Assembly: GCA_018268595.1 (NCBI GenBank)
Contig: JAFDWH010000019.1
Coordinates: forward strand, 62,001-126,000
Direction of reading: 5' to 3'
Length of the DNA: 64,000 nucleotides
Source: Actinomycetota bacterium
GTDB lineage: Bacteria; Actinomycetota; Thermoleophilia; Solirubrobacterales; Solirubrobacteraceae
In this document: positions 53,325 to 61,781 of the stretch, one piece after another
Layout: each line of letters opens with the position of its first letter
How positions within the stretch are numbered: position 1 is the stretch's first letter
Notes under the pieces: model-generated
The model's input: only the letters and a program-made list of their open reading frames with translations
Database searches by the model: none
Told to the model about the DNA's origin: nothing
Translations under genes and position numbers: made by a program

Positions 53325-53942
53325 GTGGTCACACATTCGTCGTGGACGGAGCGCCGCTCGGACTCGTACGAGCGGCTCGCGTTCCTGGGCGACAGCGTCC
53401 TGTCGCTCGCCGTCACGACGCACCTCTACCCGCGCCTGGAGGCGGAGCGCTTCGGCGCCGGCCGGCTCACGAAGATCCGCGCGCAGGCGGTCTCAGGCCG
53501 CTCCTGCATGGCGGTCGCCGAGCGGATCGGGATGCCGGAGCGGCTGCGTGCGGCGGCGCCGGACGGGACGGGGCAGAACGCGGACGCGTTGGTTCGCACG
53601 GAGCGGGTGCTGGCGTCGGTGATCGAGGCGGTGATCGGCGCCTGCTACCTCGCGTTCGGGTACGAGGAGACCGCCGCCGCCGTGGTGGACGCGTTCGCGC
53701 CGGAGGTCGAGGAGGCGCTGGAGCATCCGGTCGACTTCAAGTCGGCCTTGCAGGAGCGGCTCGCGCGCCGCGGCGAGCTGGTCGCGTACACCGTGACGGA
53801 CGAGCAGGGGCCGCCGCACGACCGCGTCTTCACGGTCGAGGCGAGCGTCGCGGGCGTCGAGGTCGGACGCGGCCAGGGACGTTCGAAGAAGGACGCCGAG
53901 CAGGAGGCCGCTCGCGTCGCGTTGGAGGCCATGGGAGAGTGA
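53325..53942 (+). CDS. rnc: Divergent ribonuclease III
   Basis: The protein has 205 residues. The N-terminal RNase III domain has YERLAFLGDSVLSLAV and RVLASVIEAVIGACYLAFG. The C-terminal double-stranded-RNA-binding domain (DFKSALQERLARRGEL to SKKDAEQEAARVALEAMG) is normal. Of the usual acidic residues, the signature Glu and Asp of ERL-FLGD and the last Glu (IEA) remain. The second signature Glu, the EG Glu and the Asp before TVEA are replaced by Ala, Ala and Ser. GTG 53325 drops part of the first helix. The ORF is open to a CTG at 53271 (LSALAELLDRLPDDLARQVV), which may be the true start. Confidence 0.82.
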   Translation: MVTHSSWTERRSDSYERLAFLGDSVLSLAVTTHLYPRLEAERFGAGRLTKIRAQAVSGRSCMAVAERIGMPERLRAAAPDGTGQNADALVRTERVLASVIEAVIGACYLAFGYEETAAAVVDAFAPEVEEALEHPVDFKSALQERLARRGELVAYTVTDEQGPPHDRVFTVEASVAGVEVGRGQGRSKKDAEQEAARVALEAMGE

Positions 53943-53952
53943 GGCACCTCCG

Positions 53953-56900
53953 ATGCACCTGAAGTCGCTCAGCCTCAAGGGCTTCAAGTCCTTCCCCGAC
54001 CGCACGAAGCTGTCCTTCGGCGAGGGCGTCAGCGTGATCGTCGGCCCGAACGGCTCGGGCAAGTCGAACGTCACCGACGCGGTCCTGTGGGCGCTTGGCG
54101 AGCAGTCGCCGCTGGCGGTGCGCGGCCAGACGATGCAGGACGTGATCTTCGGCGGCGGCCACGGTCGCAAGGCGAGTCAGGAGGCGGAGGTCGAGCTGGT
54201 GCTCGACAACTCCGACGGCACGCTCGGGCTCGACTTCTCCGAGGTCTCGATCCTGCGCCGGCTCGACCGCTCGGGCGACGGCGAGTATCGCTTGAACGGC
54301 GCGCGCTGCCGGCTCGTCGACGTGCTGGAGCTGCTGTCGGACACGGGCCTCGGCAAGGAGGCGCACTCGGTCGTCTCGCAGGGCCGCGTCGAGGCGATCG
54401 TCACCTCCAAGCCGCGCGACCGGCGCCTGCTGATCGAGGAGGCGGCCGGGCTCGGCAAGCACCGCAAGCGCCGCCGCCGCGCGCAGCTCAAGCTCGCGCG
54501 CACGCAGGACAACCTCGACCGCGCGCTCGACGTCGAGCGCGAGGCGCGCTCGCGGTTGCGGCCGCTCAAGCGCCAGGCCGAAGCGGCCGAGCTGCACGCG
54601 CGGCTGGAGCGCCAGACGCTCGAGGCGCGCTGGGAGCTGGGCCGCGACGCGCTGCGCGCCAGCCGGCTCGAGCTGGAGCAGGCGGAGGCGGCCGCGCGCG
54701 CCGCGCGCGAGCGCAGCGCGGAGGCCGAGCAGGCGCTCGCCGCCGTCGCTAGACGCCGTGAGGCGGCCGAGGAGGCGCTCGCCGCGCGCAGCGAGCAGCG
54801 CGAGGAGCTGTCGGAGCGCGCCTACCGCGCGCGCTCGGCCGGCGAGCGCGTCGGCATGCGGCTCGATGCCGCGCGCACGACCGTCTCGTCGCTGGGCGAG
54901 CGGCTCGTGCGCCACGAGGCCGAGCTCGAGACGCTGCGCGAGCAGGCGGCAGCCGACGTGCCCGACGCCGACGCGGCCCACCGTGTCGCCGCGCTGGAGG
55001 CCGAGCTGGTCGCGCTGGAGCAGGACCGCAGAGCGGCGCTGGAGCGCGAGCTGGCGGAGCTGGAGCAGCGCCGCGCCGCCGCCGCGGCCGAGGCGCAGCG
55101 CCTGCACGCCGCCGCCGCGGCGGCGCGCGCCGAGCTGGCGACGGCCGAGGAGGCCGCCGAGGCGGCGCGGGGGAGACGGCGCGAGGCCGAGCGCGCGGTC
55201 GAGGCGGCGCGCCGCGAGGCGGCGCGCGTGGGCGGCGAGCTGGCGGCCGCGAACCACTTCCTGCGCGCCCACGCCGGCGCGCCCGGCGGCGCGCCCGCGC
55301 TCGCCGACGCGCTCGAGGTCGCCGGCGGCTACGAGTTGGCGCTCGCGGCCGCGCTCGACGGCCGCCTGCGCGCCGCCGTCGTCGCCGACCGCGCGGCCGG
55401 CGCGGAGCTGCTGGAGCGGGCCGGGCGCGACGGTGGCGCCGCGCTCGTGACCGCCTCCGCGACGCAGTCGCCCGCGCCCTCGAAGCCGCCGACGCCCGAC
55501 GCCGAGCGGCTGCTCGACCACGTGCGCGGCCCGGCCGACACGCTCGCGCTCGCGTCCGCGCTGCTCGCCGACACATGGGTCGTCGGTGACGTCGCCGACG
55601 TGCGCGAGGACTTCGGCGGCACCGCCGTCACGCGCGAGGGCCGCGTCTGGATCGGCGCCTGGGGCGAGCTGCGTCAGGTCCCCGCCGGCGGCGAGGAGCG
55701 CGTGCTGGCCGAGCGCAATCGCCGCGACCAGCTCGTCGCCGAGAGCGAGGCGGCGGCGCGCGCCGAGCACGAGGCGGCCCAGCACGTCGAGGGGCTGCTC
55801 GCCGCCGTGAGCGCCGCCGACGGCGCCCGCGACGAGGCCGAGGCCTCCATGCGCGCGGCCGTGCGCGCGCACGACGAGGCGGCCGAGCAGGAGGCGCGCG
55901 TCGTGCGCCTGATCGAGCAGCGCCGCTCCGCCGGCGACGAAGGTCCGGGCGCCGTGCGCAGAGCGCAGATCGAGGCCGAGCTGACGGCCGAGCGGCGCCT
56001 CGCCGAGCGCGCCGAGCGCGACCGCGCCGAGCGCACCGCGCGGATCGCCGCCGCCGAGCAGCGCCTGCAGCGCGAGCGCGCGCTCGTCCCCGGCGCCGAG
56101 CGGCTCGTCGAGGTGCTGGCCGAGGCGGCCTCCGCGATCGCCGCGCGCGTCGAGGTCTTCGACGCCGAGCTGGCCGCGCACCGCCAGGCGGGCGAGCACG
56201 TCGCCGTCGAGCTGCGCGCCTGCGCGCGCGAGGAGGCCGAGCTGCAGGGCCGCCTCAAGCGCGACGGCGAGGCCGTCACCGGCGCTGAGGTGCGCGCGCA
56301 GCAGGCACGCGACCGGATGGCGGAGGCCGACGCCGAGCTGAGAGCGCTCGCCGAGCCGCTCGGGCTGGAGCCGCAGCCCGCCGAGCAGCCGCTGCCGGAG
56401 GAGGAGCGCGCCCAGCTCGCCGACCGCATCGCGCGCCTCCAGCGCCGCCGCGAGCAGCTCGGGCCGGTCAACCCGCTCGCGCAGGACGAGTACGAGGAGG
56501 CGGTCGCGCACGTCGAGGAGCTGGAGCGCCAGCGCGCCGACCTCGAAGCGGCGCTGCGCGAGCTGGGCACGCTGATCAAGGACACCGACCGCCAGATCCG
56601 CGAGACGTTCGAGGCGACGTTCGAGGCGGCGGCGAGAAACTTCGAGGAGCTGGCCGAGCACGTGTTCCCGGGCGGCCGCGGGCGCCTGCGGCTCGTGCGC
56701 GAGGACGCCGGTCCGCGGCCGGTGCTGGGCGGCGCGAGAGCCGACGCCGACCCGGACGCGGCCGCCTCCGCCGACGACGCGGACGCCGCCGCCGACCTGG
56801 AGGAGCGCGAGGAGGACGACCTGCTCGGCGTCGAGATCGAGATCACGCCGGCCGGCAAGTCGATGAAGCGCCTGTCGCTGCTGTCGGGCGGCGAGAAGTC

Positions 56901-57192
56901 GATGACCGCGCTCGCCTTCCTGTTCGCGATCTTCCTCGCGCGGCCGTGCCCGTTCTACATCCTCGACGAGGTCGAGGCCGCGCTCGACGACCTCAACATC
57001 GACCGCTTCCTGACGCTGCTGCGCAAGTACGCCGAGCGCGCGCAGTTCATCGTCGTCACGCACCAGAAGCGCACGATGGAGGCGGCCGACAGCCTCTACG
57101 GCGTCTCGATGGGCGGCGACGGCATCTCGAAGGTCATCAGCCGCAAGCTCCCGCCCGCGCAGCCGGCCCAAGAGCCGGCGACCGCCGCCTAG
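53953..57192 (+). CDS. smc: Chromosome segregation protein SMC
   Basis: SMC is the condensin ATPase that works with ScpA and ScpB (1709-3240). The 1079-residue protein has Walker A VGPNGSGKSNVTDAVLWALG (about residues 31-50). A coiled coil runs to about 430, the hinge is at about 435-560, and the second coil runs to about 900. The C-terminal head has the signature LLSGGEKSMTALAF (about 975) and Walker B FYILDEVEAALDDLN (about 1000). It is shorter than the typical 1150-1200 residues, mainly in the coils. An acidic Asp/Ala insert precedes the signature. Its TAG shares bases with the stop of the convergent GNAT gene. Confidence 0.96.
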   Translation: MHLKSLSLKGFKSFPDRTKLSFGEGVSVIVGPNGSGKSNVTDAVLWALGEQSPLAVRGQTMQDVIFGGGHGRKASQEAEVELVLDNSDGTLGLDFSEVSILRRLDRSGDGEYRLNGARCRLVDVLELLSDTGLGKEAHSVVSQGRVEAIVTSKPRDRRLLIEEAAGLGKHRKRRRRAQLKLARTQDNLDRALDVEREARSRLRPLKRQAEAAELHARLERQTLEARWELGRDALRASRLELEQAEAAARAARERSAEAEQALAAVARRREAAEEALAARSEQREELSERAYRARSAGERVGMRLDAARTTVSSLGERLVRHEAELETLREQAAADVPDADAAHRVAALEAELVALEQDRRAALERELAELEQRRAAAAAEAQRLHAAAAAARAELATAEEAAEAARGRRREAERAVEAARREAARVGGELAAANHFLRAHAGAPGGAPALADALEVAGGYELALAAALDGRLRAAVVADRAAGAELLERAGRDGGAALVTASATQSPAPSKPPTPDAERLLDHVRGPADTLALASALLADTWVVGDVADVREDFGGTAVTREGRVWIGAWGELRQVPAGGEERVLAERNRRDQLVAESEAAARAEHEAAQHVEGLLAAVSAADGARDEAEASMRAAVRAHDEAAEQEARVVRLIEQRRSAGDEGPGAVRRAQIEAELTAERRLAERAERDRAERTARIAAAEQRLQRERALVPGAERLVEVLAEAASAIAARVEVFDAELAAHRQAGEHVAVELRACAREEAELQGRLKRDGEAVTGAEVRAQQARDRMAEADAELRALAEPLGLEPQPAEQPLPEEERAQLADRIARLQRRREQLGPVNPLAQDEYEEAVAHVEELERQRADLEAALRELGTLIKDTDRQIRETFEATFEAAARNFEELAEHVFPGGRGRLRLVREDAGPRPVLGGARADADPDAAASADDADAAADLEEREEDDLLGVEIEITPAGKSMKRLSLLSGGEKSMTALAFLFAIFLARPCPFYILDEVEAALDDLNIDRFLTLLRKYAERAQFIVVTHQKRTMEAADSLYGVSMGGDGISKVISRKLPPAQPAQEPATAA

Positions 57193-57665
57193 CCCAGCGC
57201 CTTCTCGAACCAGTGGGTCGCCGTCGGCGACCCGTTGTAGTCGTCGATCTCGGCGTACCCGGTCGCCGCGTACAGCTCCAGCGCCTCGGGCTGCGCCGCG
57301 TTCGTGTCGAGTCGCAGGCGCGCATGCCCAAGCTCGCGCGCACACGCCTCCAGCTCGGCCAGCAGCCGCCGCGCATGGCCCCGCCGCCGCGCCGTCGGCA
57401 CCACGTACATGCGCTTGATCTCGCCGACTCGCGCCGCCGCGTCGAGCGTCCGCAGTCCGCCGCAGGCGACCGGCTCGCCGTCCTCCAGCGCCACCAGGAA
57501 CGTGCCGCCGGGCGGCTCCATCTCGTGCACCTCGACGCGCTTGCCGCCGCTGCCGGCCGGGGGGTCCAACGGCGAGAACGGCCGCCCGCGCGCCATCAGC
57601 TCGGCCTCGTACTCGGCCAGCAGCCGGGCCGCCTCGGGCGCGTCGGCGCTGACCCGGCGGATCAC
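57189..57665 (-). CDS. GNAT-family N-acetyltransferase
   Basis: The protein has 158 residues from GTG 57665. Motif A is MYVVPTARRRGHARRLLAELEACA with the acetyl-CoA-binding RRxGxA. The strand VALEDGEPVACGGLRTL comes before it, and LRLDTNAAQPEALELYAATGYAEIDDYN follows. The substrate is unknown. It is inserted on the minus strand between smc and ftsY, which normally adjoin. Its start lies 40 bases from the ftsY start. Confidence 0.85.
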   Translation of the reverse strand: MIRRVSADAPEAARLLAEYEAELMARGRPFSPLDPPAGSGGKRVEVHEMEPPGGTFLVALEDGEPVACGGLRTLDAAARVGEIKRMYVVPTARRRGHARRLLAELEACARELGHARLRLDTNAAQPEALELYAATGYAEIDDYNGSPTATHWFEKALG

Positions 57666-57688
57666 GATGGAGGGCGACGACACGCTGG

Positions 57689-57694
57689 TATCGT
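57689..57694 (+). promoter_or_regulatory. -10 element TATCGT of ftsY
   Basis: TATCGT is 11 bases before ATG 57706, with no Shine-Dalgarno sequence. It supports ATG 57706 over ATG 57667. Confidence 0.4.
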
Positions 57695-57705
57695 CGCCGA
57701 TCGCG

Positions 57706-58701
57706 ATGGCACGTGACTGGACGGACCTCTTCATCATCGGTGACGGCGGCGTCGTCACCGCGTCCGAGGACGCGCCCGAGCAGCAGGAGCAGCGCCGCGG
57801 CTTCTTCAGGCGGCTGCGCGAGAACATGCGCAAGACGCGCGAGGCGCTCACGAGCGAGCTGCAGGCGACGCTGTTCGAGAACCTCGACGACGAGACGTGG
57901 GAGCGCCTCGAGGAGGCGCTGATCATGGCCGACGTCGGCGCCCGCACGACGGCCGAGATCGTCGAGCGGCTCGAGCAGGAGGCACAGGCCGGCGAGCTGA
58001 CCGGCGGCGAGCAGCTCAGCGCCCGCCTCACGGAGCTGCTGGCCGAAGCGGCCCGCACGGGCGAGGACACGATCGACCTCACCGCCAAGCCGACGGTGAT
58101 CCTCGTCGCCGGCGTCAACGGCACCGGCAAGACGACCTCGCTCGGCAAGCTCGCCTGGCACCTGCGCAAGGAGCTGGGCCAATCCGTCGTGCTGGGCGCC
58201 GCCGACACGTTCCGCGCCGCCGCGGTCGAGCAGCTCGAGCAGTGGGCGCAGCGCGCCGACGTCGCGTTCGTGAAGGGCGCGCCCGACGCGGACCCCGGCG
58301 CGGTCGCCTACGACGCGGTCCAGCAGGGCGTGCGCGACGGCGCCGACGTCGTCCTGATCGACACGGCCGGGCGCCTGCACACGCAGGACAACCTGATGGC
58401 CGAGCTGGCGAAGATCCGCCGCGTCGTCGCGAAGCAGCTGCCCGAGGCGCCGCACGAGGTCCTGCTCACCGTCGACGCGACGACGGGGCAGAACGGCCTG
58501 CGCCAGGCGAAGCTGTTCTCCGAGGCGGTCGAGGTCGACGGGATCGTCCTGACGAAGCTCGACGGGACCGCCAAGGGCGGCATCGCGCTCGCGATCGCGC
58601 GCGAGCTGGGCATCCCGGTCAAGCTGATCGGGATCGGCGAGCAGCTCGAGGACCTGCGCCCGTTCGACGCGGACGACTTCGCCCGCGCGCTGCTCGGCTG
58701 A
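57706..58701 (+). CDS. ftsY: Signal recognition particle receptor FtsY
   Basis: FtsY is the membrane-bound SRP receptor GTPase. The 331-residue protein has a short N-terminal segment (no long acidic A domain), the N domain at about 35-110, and the G domain. The G domain has LVAGVNGTGKTTSLGKLAW, AADTFRAAAVEQL, DTAGRLHT, TKLDGTAKGGIAL and GIGEQLEDLRPF. It pairs with Ffh (60125). It follows smc as in most bacteria, apart from the inserted GNAT gene. Confidence 0.96.
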   Translation: MARDWTDLFIIGDGGVVTASEDAPEQQEQRRGFFRRLRENMRKTREALTSELQATLFENLDDETWERLEEALIMADVGARTTAEIVERLEQEAQAGELTGGEQLSARLTELLAEAARTGEDTIDLTAKPTVILVAGVNGTGKTTSLGKLAWHLRKELGQSVVLGAADTFRAAAVEQLEQWAQRADVAFVKGAPDADPGAVAYDAVQQGVRDGADVVLIDTAGRLHTQDNLMAELAKIRRVVAKQLPEAPHEVLLTVDATTGQNGLRQAKLFSEAVEVDGIVLTKLDGTAKGGIALAIARELGIPVKLIGIGEQLEDLRPFDADDFARALLG

Positions 58702-58719
58702 ATCGCCCGCTCACAGCAG

Positions 58720-58725
58720 TATTCT
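58720..58725 (+). promoter_or_regulatory. -10 element TATTCT of the nfeD-SPFH genes
   Basis: TATTCT is 11 bases before ATG 58737, with no clear Shine-Dalgarno sequence. Confidence 0.4.
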
Positions 58726-58736
58726 CGAATCCAGAG

Positions 58737-59168
58737 ATGGACTCGTGGGTGATCTGGATTCTCGTGGCGGTCGCGTTCGGCATCGGCGAGGTGCTGACGA
58801 CGACGTTCGTGTTGGCGCCGTTCAGCGTCGGCGCGCTCATCGCGGCGCTCGTCGCAGCGATCGGCGGCGGCGCCGTCGGCTCGTGGTCCGTCTTCATCGT
58901 CGTGTCGCTGCTGATGCTGTGGGTCGTGCGCCCGATCGCGCGAGCGCACATGAGAACGCCCGCGCAGCTGCGCACCGGCACGGCGGCGCTGATAGGGCGC
59001 CGCGCAATCGTGCTTGAGCGCATCGCGAACGACGAGGGCGTCGGCTGCGTGAGAATCGACGGCGAGGTGTGGACCGCCCGCGCCTATGACGAGGAGAGCG
59101 TCATCGAGGCCGGCACGCCCGTGCAGGTCATTGAGATCCGGGGCGCCACGGCGCTCGTGAGCGAGTAG
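58737..59168 (+). CDS. NfeD-family membrane protein
   Basis: The protein has 143 residues, two or three membrane helices (VIWILVAVAFGIGEVLTTTFVL, VGALIAALVAAIGGGAVG, VFIVVSLLMLWVV) and a C-terminal OB-fold (LRTGTAALIGRRAIVLERI to IEIRGATALVSE). NfeD-like proteins are encoded next to SPFH/stomatin proteins and act with them in the membrane. The next gene, 17 bases away, is exactly such a protein. Confidence 0.9.
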   Translation: MDSWVIWILVAVAFGIGEVLTTTFVLAPFSVGALIAALVAAIGGGAVGSWSVFIVVSLLMLWVVRPIARAHMRTPAQLRTGTAALIGRRAIVLERIANDEGVGCVRIDGEVWTARAYDEESVIEAGTPVQVIEIRGATALVSE

Positions 59169-59185
59169 AGGTAGAGGGAGCCCCC

Positions 59186-60085
59186 ATGGCCGCACTGATC
59201 GTGCTCGTCGTCGTCGCCTTCTTCGTGCTGATCGTCGCGATCCGCACCATCCGCATCATCCCGCAGGCGAAGGCCGGCGTCGTCGAGCGGCTCGGCCGCT
59301 ACAGCCGGACGCTCAACCCGGGCCTGACGATCGTCATGCCGTTCATCGACCGCGTCCGCCCGCTCGTCGACCTGCGCGAGCAGGTCGTCTCGTTCCAGCC
59401 GCAGCCGGTCATCACCGAGGACAACCTCGTCGTGCAGATCGACACGGTCCTCTACTTCACGATCACCGACGCGAAGTCCGTCACCTACGAGGTCGCCAAC
59501 CCGTTGCAGGCGATCGAGCAGCTGACCGTCACGACGCTGCGCAACGTGATCGGCGGCCTCACGCTCGAGCAGGCGCTGACGAGCCGCGACAACATCAACT
59601 CGCAGCTGCGCGTCGTGCTCGACGAGGCGACCGGCAAGTGGGGGATCCGCATCAACCGCGTCGAGCTGAAGTCGATCGACCCGCCGGGGACGATCCAGGA
59701 GGCGATGGAGAAGCAGATGCGCGCCGAGCGCGACCGCCGCGCCGCGATCCTCACCGCCGAGGGCGTCAAGCAGTCGCAGATTCTCACGGCGGAGGGCGAG
59801 CAGCAGGCGGCCGTGCTGCGCGCGACCGGCGAGCGCCAGGCGGCGATCCTCAGAGCGGAGGGCGAGGCGAGAGCGATCCAGACCGTCTTCCAAGCGATCC
59901 ACGAAGGCCGCCCCGACGCCGAGCTGCTCAGCTACCAGTTCGTGCAGGCGCTGCCGAAGATGGCCCAGGGGGAGGGCGCGACCATCTACATGGTCCCGTC
60001 CGAGGTGACCCGCGCGCTCGAGGGGCTCGGGCAGGCGTTCGTCAGACGCGGCGACGCGCCGCTGCCACCCGCTCCGCCGGCATAG
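59186..60085 (+). CDS. SPFH/stomatin-family membrane scaffold protein (QmcA-like)
   Basis: The protein has 299 residues. An N-terminal membrane helix (ALIVLVVVAFFVLIVAI) is followed by the SPFH domain (IIPQAKAGVVERLGRYSRTL, VSFQPQPVITEDNLVVQIDT, IDPPGTIQEAMEKQMRAERD). An Ala/Glu/Arg coiled coil with repeated TAEGE/RAEGEA units comes next. These proteins form membrane microdomain cages and often pair with NfeD, as here. AGGGAG precedes the ATG. Confidence 0.93.
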   Translation: MAALIVLVVVAFFVLIVAIRTIRIIPQAKAGVVERLGRYSRTLNPGLTIVMPFIDRVRPLVDLREQVVSFQPQPVITEDNLVVQIDTVLYFTITDAKSVTYEVANPLQAIEQLTVTTLRNVIGGLTLEQALTSRDNINSQLRVVLDEATGKWGIRINRVELKSIDPPGTIQEAMEKQMRAERDRRAAILTAEGVKQSQILTAEGEQQAAVLRATGERQAAILRAEGEARAIQTVFQAIHEGRPDAELLSYQFVQALPKMAQGEGATIYMVPSEVTRALEGLGQAFVRRGDAPLPPAPPA

Positions 60086-60109
60086 CCCGCGCGCCGCGCG
60101 CCCGCCAGC

Positions 60110-60115
60110 TAACCT
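60110..60115 (+). promoter_or_regulatory. -10 element TAACCT of ffh
   Basis: TAACCT is 9 bases before ATG 60125, with no Shine-Dalgarno sequence. The same hexamer precedes def. Confidence 0.45.
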
Positions 60116-60124
60116 CGACCGTCC

Positions 60125-61459
60125 ATGTTCGACTCCCTGGCCGAGAAGCTGCAGGCCACGCTCGCCGACGTGCGCGGGCGGGGCACGCTGACCGAGGACG
60201 ACGTCAACGCGGCGATGCGCGAGATCCGCCTCGCGCTGCTCGAGGCCGACGTCAACTTCAGAGTCGTCAAGTCGTTCACCTCCGCCGTCAAGGAGCGCGC
60301 GCTCGGCAGCGACGTGATCGGCCAGCTCAACCCCGGCCAGCAGGTCGTCAAGATCGTCAACGAGGAGCTGTCGGAGCTGATGGGCGGCGCCGCGCGCGAG
60401 CTGGCGTTCGCGTCCAGCCCGCCGACGGTGATCCTGGTGGCCGGGCTGCAGGGCTCCGGCAAGACGACGGCGACCGGCAAGCTCGCCCGCTACCTGCGCG
60501 ACCAGCACAGAGCATCGGTCGCCGTCGCCGCCTGCGACGTCTATCGCCCGGCCGCGGTCGACCAGCTCGTGAAGGTCGCCGGCCAGGTCGGCGCCGACGT
60601 CTACGAGAGAGGCACGGACGCGAGCCCGGTCGAGATCGCGAAGTGGGCCCGCGAGCGCGCCGAGCGCGAGGGCAAGGACGTGCTGATCGTCGACACCTCC
60701 GGCCGCCTGCACGTCGACGAGGCACTGATGCAGGAGCTGGCCGAGATCAAGCGCGTCACGAAGCCGACGAACGTGCTGCTCGTCGTGGACGCGATGACCG
60801 GCCAGGACGCCGTCAATGTCGCCGAGCAGTTCGCCGAGGTCGCGCAGTTCGACGGCGTCGTGATGAGCAAGCTCGACGGCGACGCGCGCGGCGGTGCTGC
60901 ATTGAGCGTCAAGGCCGTCACCGGCAAGCCGATCCTGTTCGCCTCCACCGGCGAGAAGCTCGACCAGTTCGAGCGCTTCCACCCGGACCGCATGGCGCAG
61001 CGCATCCTCGGGATGGGCGACGTCATGACGCTGATCGAGAAGGCGGAGCGCCAGTTCGACGAGGATCAGGCGAAGGAGCTGGAGCGCAAGATCCGCAAGT
61101 CGGAGTTCGGCCTCGACGACTTCCTCGACCAGATGCGCCAGATCCGCAAGCTCGGCCCGCTTCAGAACCTGCTCGGGATGCTGCCCGGCCTCGGCGGCCA
61201 CCAGCTCTCGAAGATGAGAGTGGACGAGCGCGAGTTCGACCGCATCCAGGCGATCATCCTGTCGATGACGCCGGAGGAGCGGCGCAATCCCGAGGTCATC
61301 AAGGGCTCGCGTCGCATCCGCATCGCGAGAGGCTCCGGCACGAACGTGCAGGCCGTGAAGGCGCTGATCAGACAGTTCGGCCAGATGCAGAAGCTGATGA
61401 AGGCGATGTCGCAGGGGAAGGCGCCGGACATCGGGGCACTCATGCGCCAGGCGCGCTGA
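60125..61459 (+). CDS. ffh: Signal recognition particle protein Ffh
   Basis: Ffh binds the 4.5S RNA and signal peptides emerging from the ribosome and docks on FtsY. The 444-residue protein has the N domain (MFDSLAEKLQATLADVRGRG), the G domain (LVAGLQGSGKTTATGKLARY, ACDVYRPAAVDQL, DTSGRLH, SKLDGDARGGAALS), and the methionine-rich M domain from about residue 310 to the end (MRQIRKLGPLQNLLGMLPGL). No 4.5S RNA gene was recognised in the window. Confidence 0.97.
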   Translation: MFDSLAEKLQATLADVRGRGTLTEDDVNAAMREIRLALLEADVNFRVVKSFTSAVKERALGSDVIGQLNPGQQVVKIVNEELSELMGGAARELAFASSPPTVILVAGLQGSGKTTATGKLARYLRDQHRASVAVAACDVYRPAAVDQLVKVAGQVGADVYERGTDASPVEIAKWARERAEREGKDVLIVDTSGRLHVDEALMQELAEIKRVTKPTNVLLVVDAMTGQDAVNVAEQFAEVAQFDGVVMSKLDGDARGGAALSVKAVTGKPILFASTGEKLDQFERFHPDRMAQRILGMGDVMTLIEKAERQFDEDQAKELERKIRKSEFGLDDFLDQMRQIRKLGPLQNLLGMLPGLGGHQLSKMRVDEREFDRIQAIILSMTPEERRNPEVIKGSRRIRIARGSGTNVQAVKALIRQFGQMQKLMKAMSQGKAPDIGALMRQAR

Positions 61460-61464
61460 GTCGG

Positions 61465-61499
61465 TACTCTCCTTCGTCGGTCTTCACCGAAACTGCGAA
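61465..61499 (+). promoter_or_regulatory. rpsP promoter and leader hairpin
   Basis: The -10 TACTCT (61465-61470) is followed by TTCG (61473-61476), the hairpin TCGGT-CTTC-ACCGA (61477-61490) and CGAA (61496-61499), so two nested stems can form. AAAGGA then leads to GTG 61508. It could be a small ribosomal-protein leader or a stabilising 5' hairpin. Confidence 0.4.
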
Positions 61500-61507
61500 A
61501 GGAACCC

Positions 61508-61750
61508 GTGGCAGTACGACTTCGTCTGACCCGCGTCGGCGGGCGCAAGAACCCGATCTGGCGCGTCGTCGCCGCCGATCAGCGCTCCAAGCGCGACGGC
61601 CGCGTGCTCGAGACGCTCGGGCACTACAACGCGCAGACGCAGCCGTCGACGATCGTGCTCGACGAGGAGCGCGTCCGCCACTGGCTGGCGAACGGCGCGC
61701 AGCCGTCGCAGACCGTCTCCAAGCTGCTCAAGACGCAGGGCATCAACTGA
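61508..61750 (+). CDS. rpsP: 30S ribosomal protein S16
   Basis: The protein has 80 residues and starts VAVRLRLTRVGGRKNPIWRVVAAD. The family ending LANGAQPSQTVSKLLK is present. GTG 61508 follows AAAGGA. The order ffh-rpsP-khpA-rimM-trmD-rplS is the standard Gram-positive arrangement. Confidence 0.97.
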   Translation: MAVRLRLTRVGGRKNPIWRVVAADQRSKRDGRVLETLGHYNAQTQPSTIVLDEERVRHWLANGAQPSQTVSKLLKTQGIN

Positions 61751-61781
61751 TCGCCCTGCCCTCCGTCCCGCCGGCTGCGTG

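Noticed and set aside
53830-58455. 1541-residue minus-strand frame across smc and ftsY
   Set aside because: It is antisense to smc and ftsY, whose catalytic motifs are intact. The reverse translation is low-complexity Arg/Leu/Ala.
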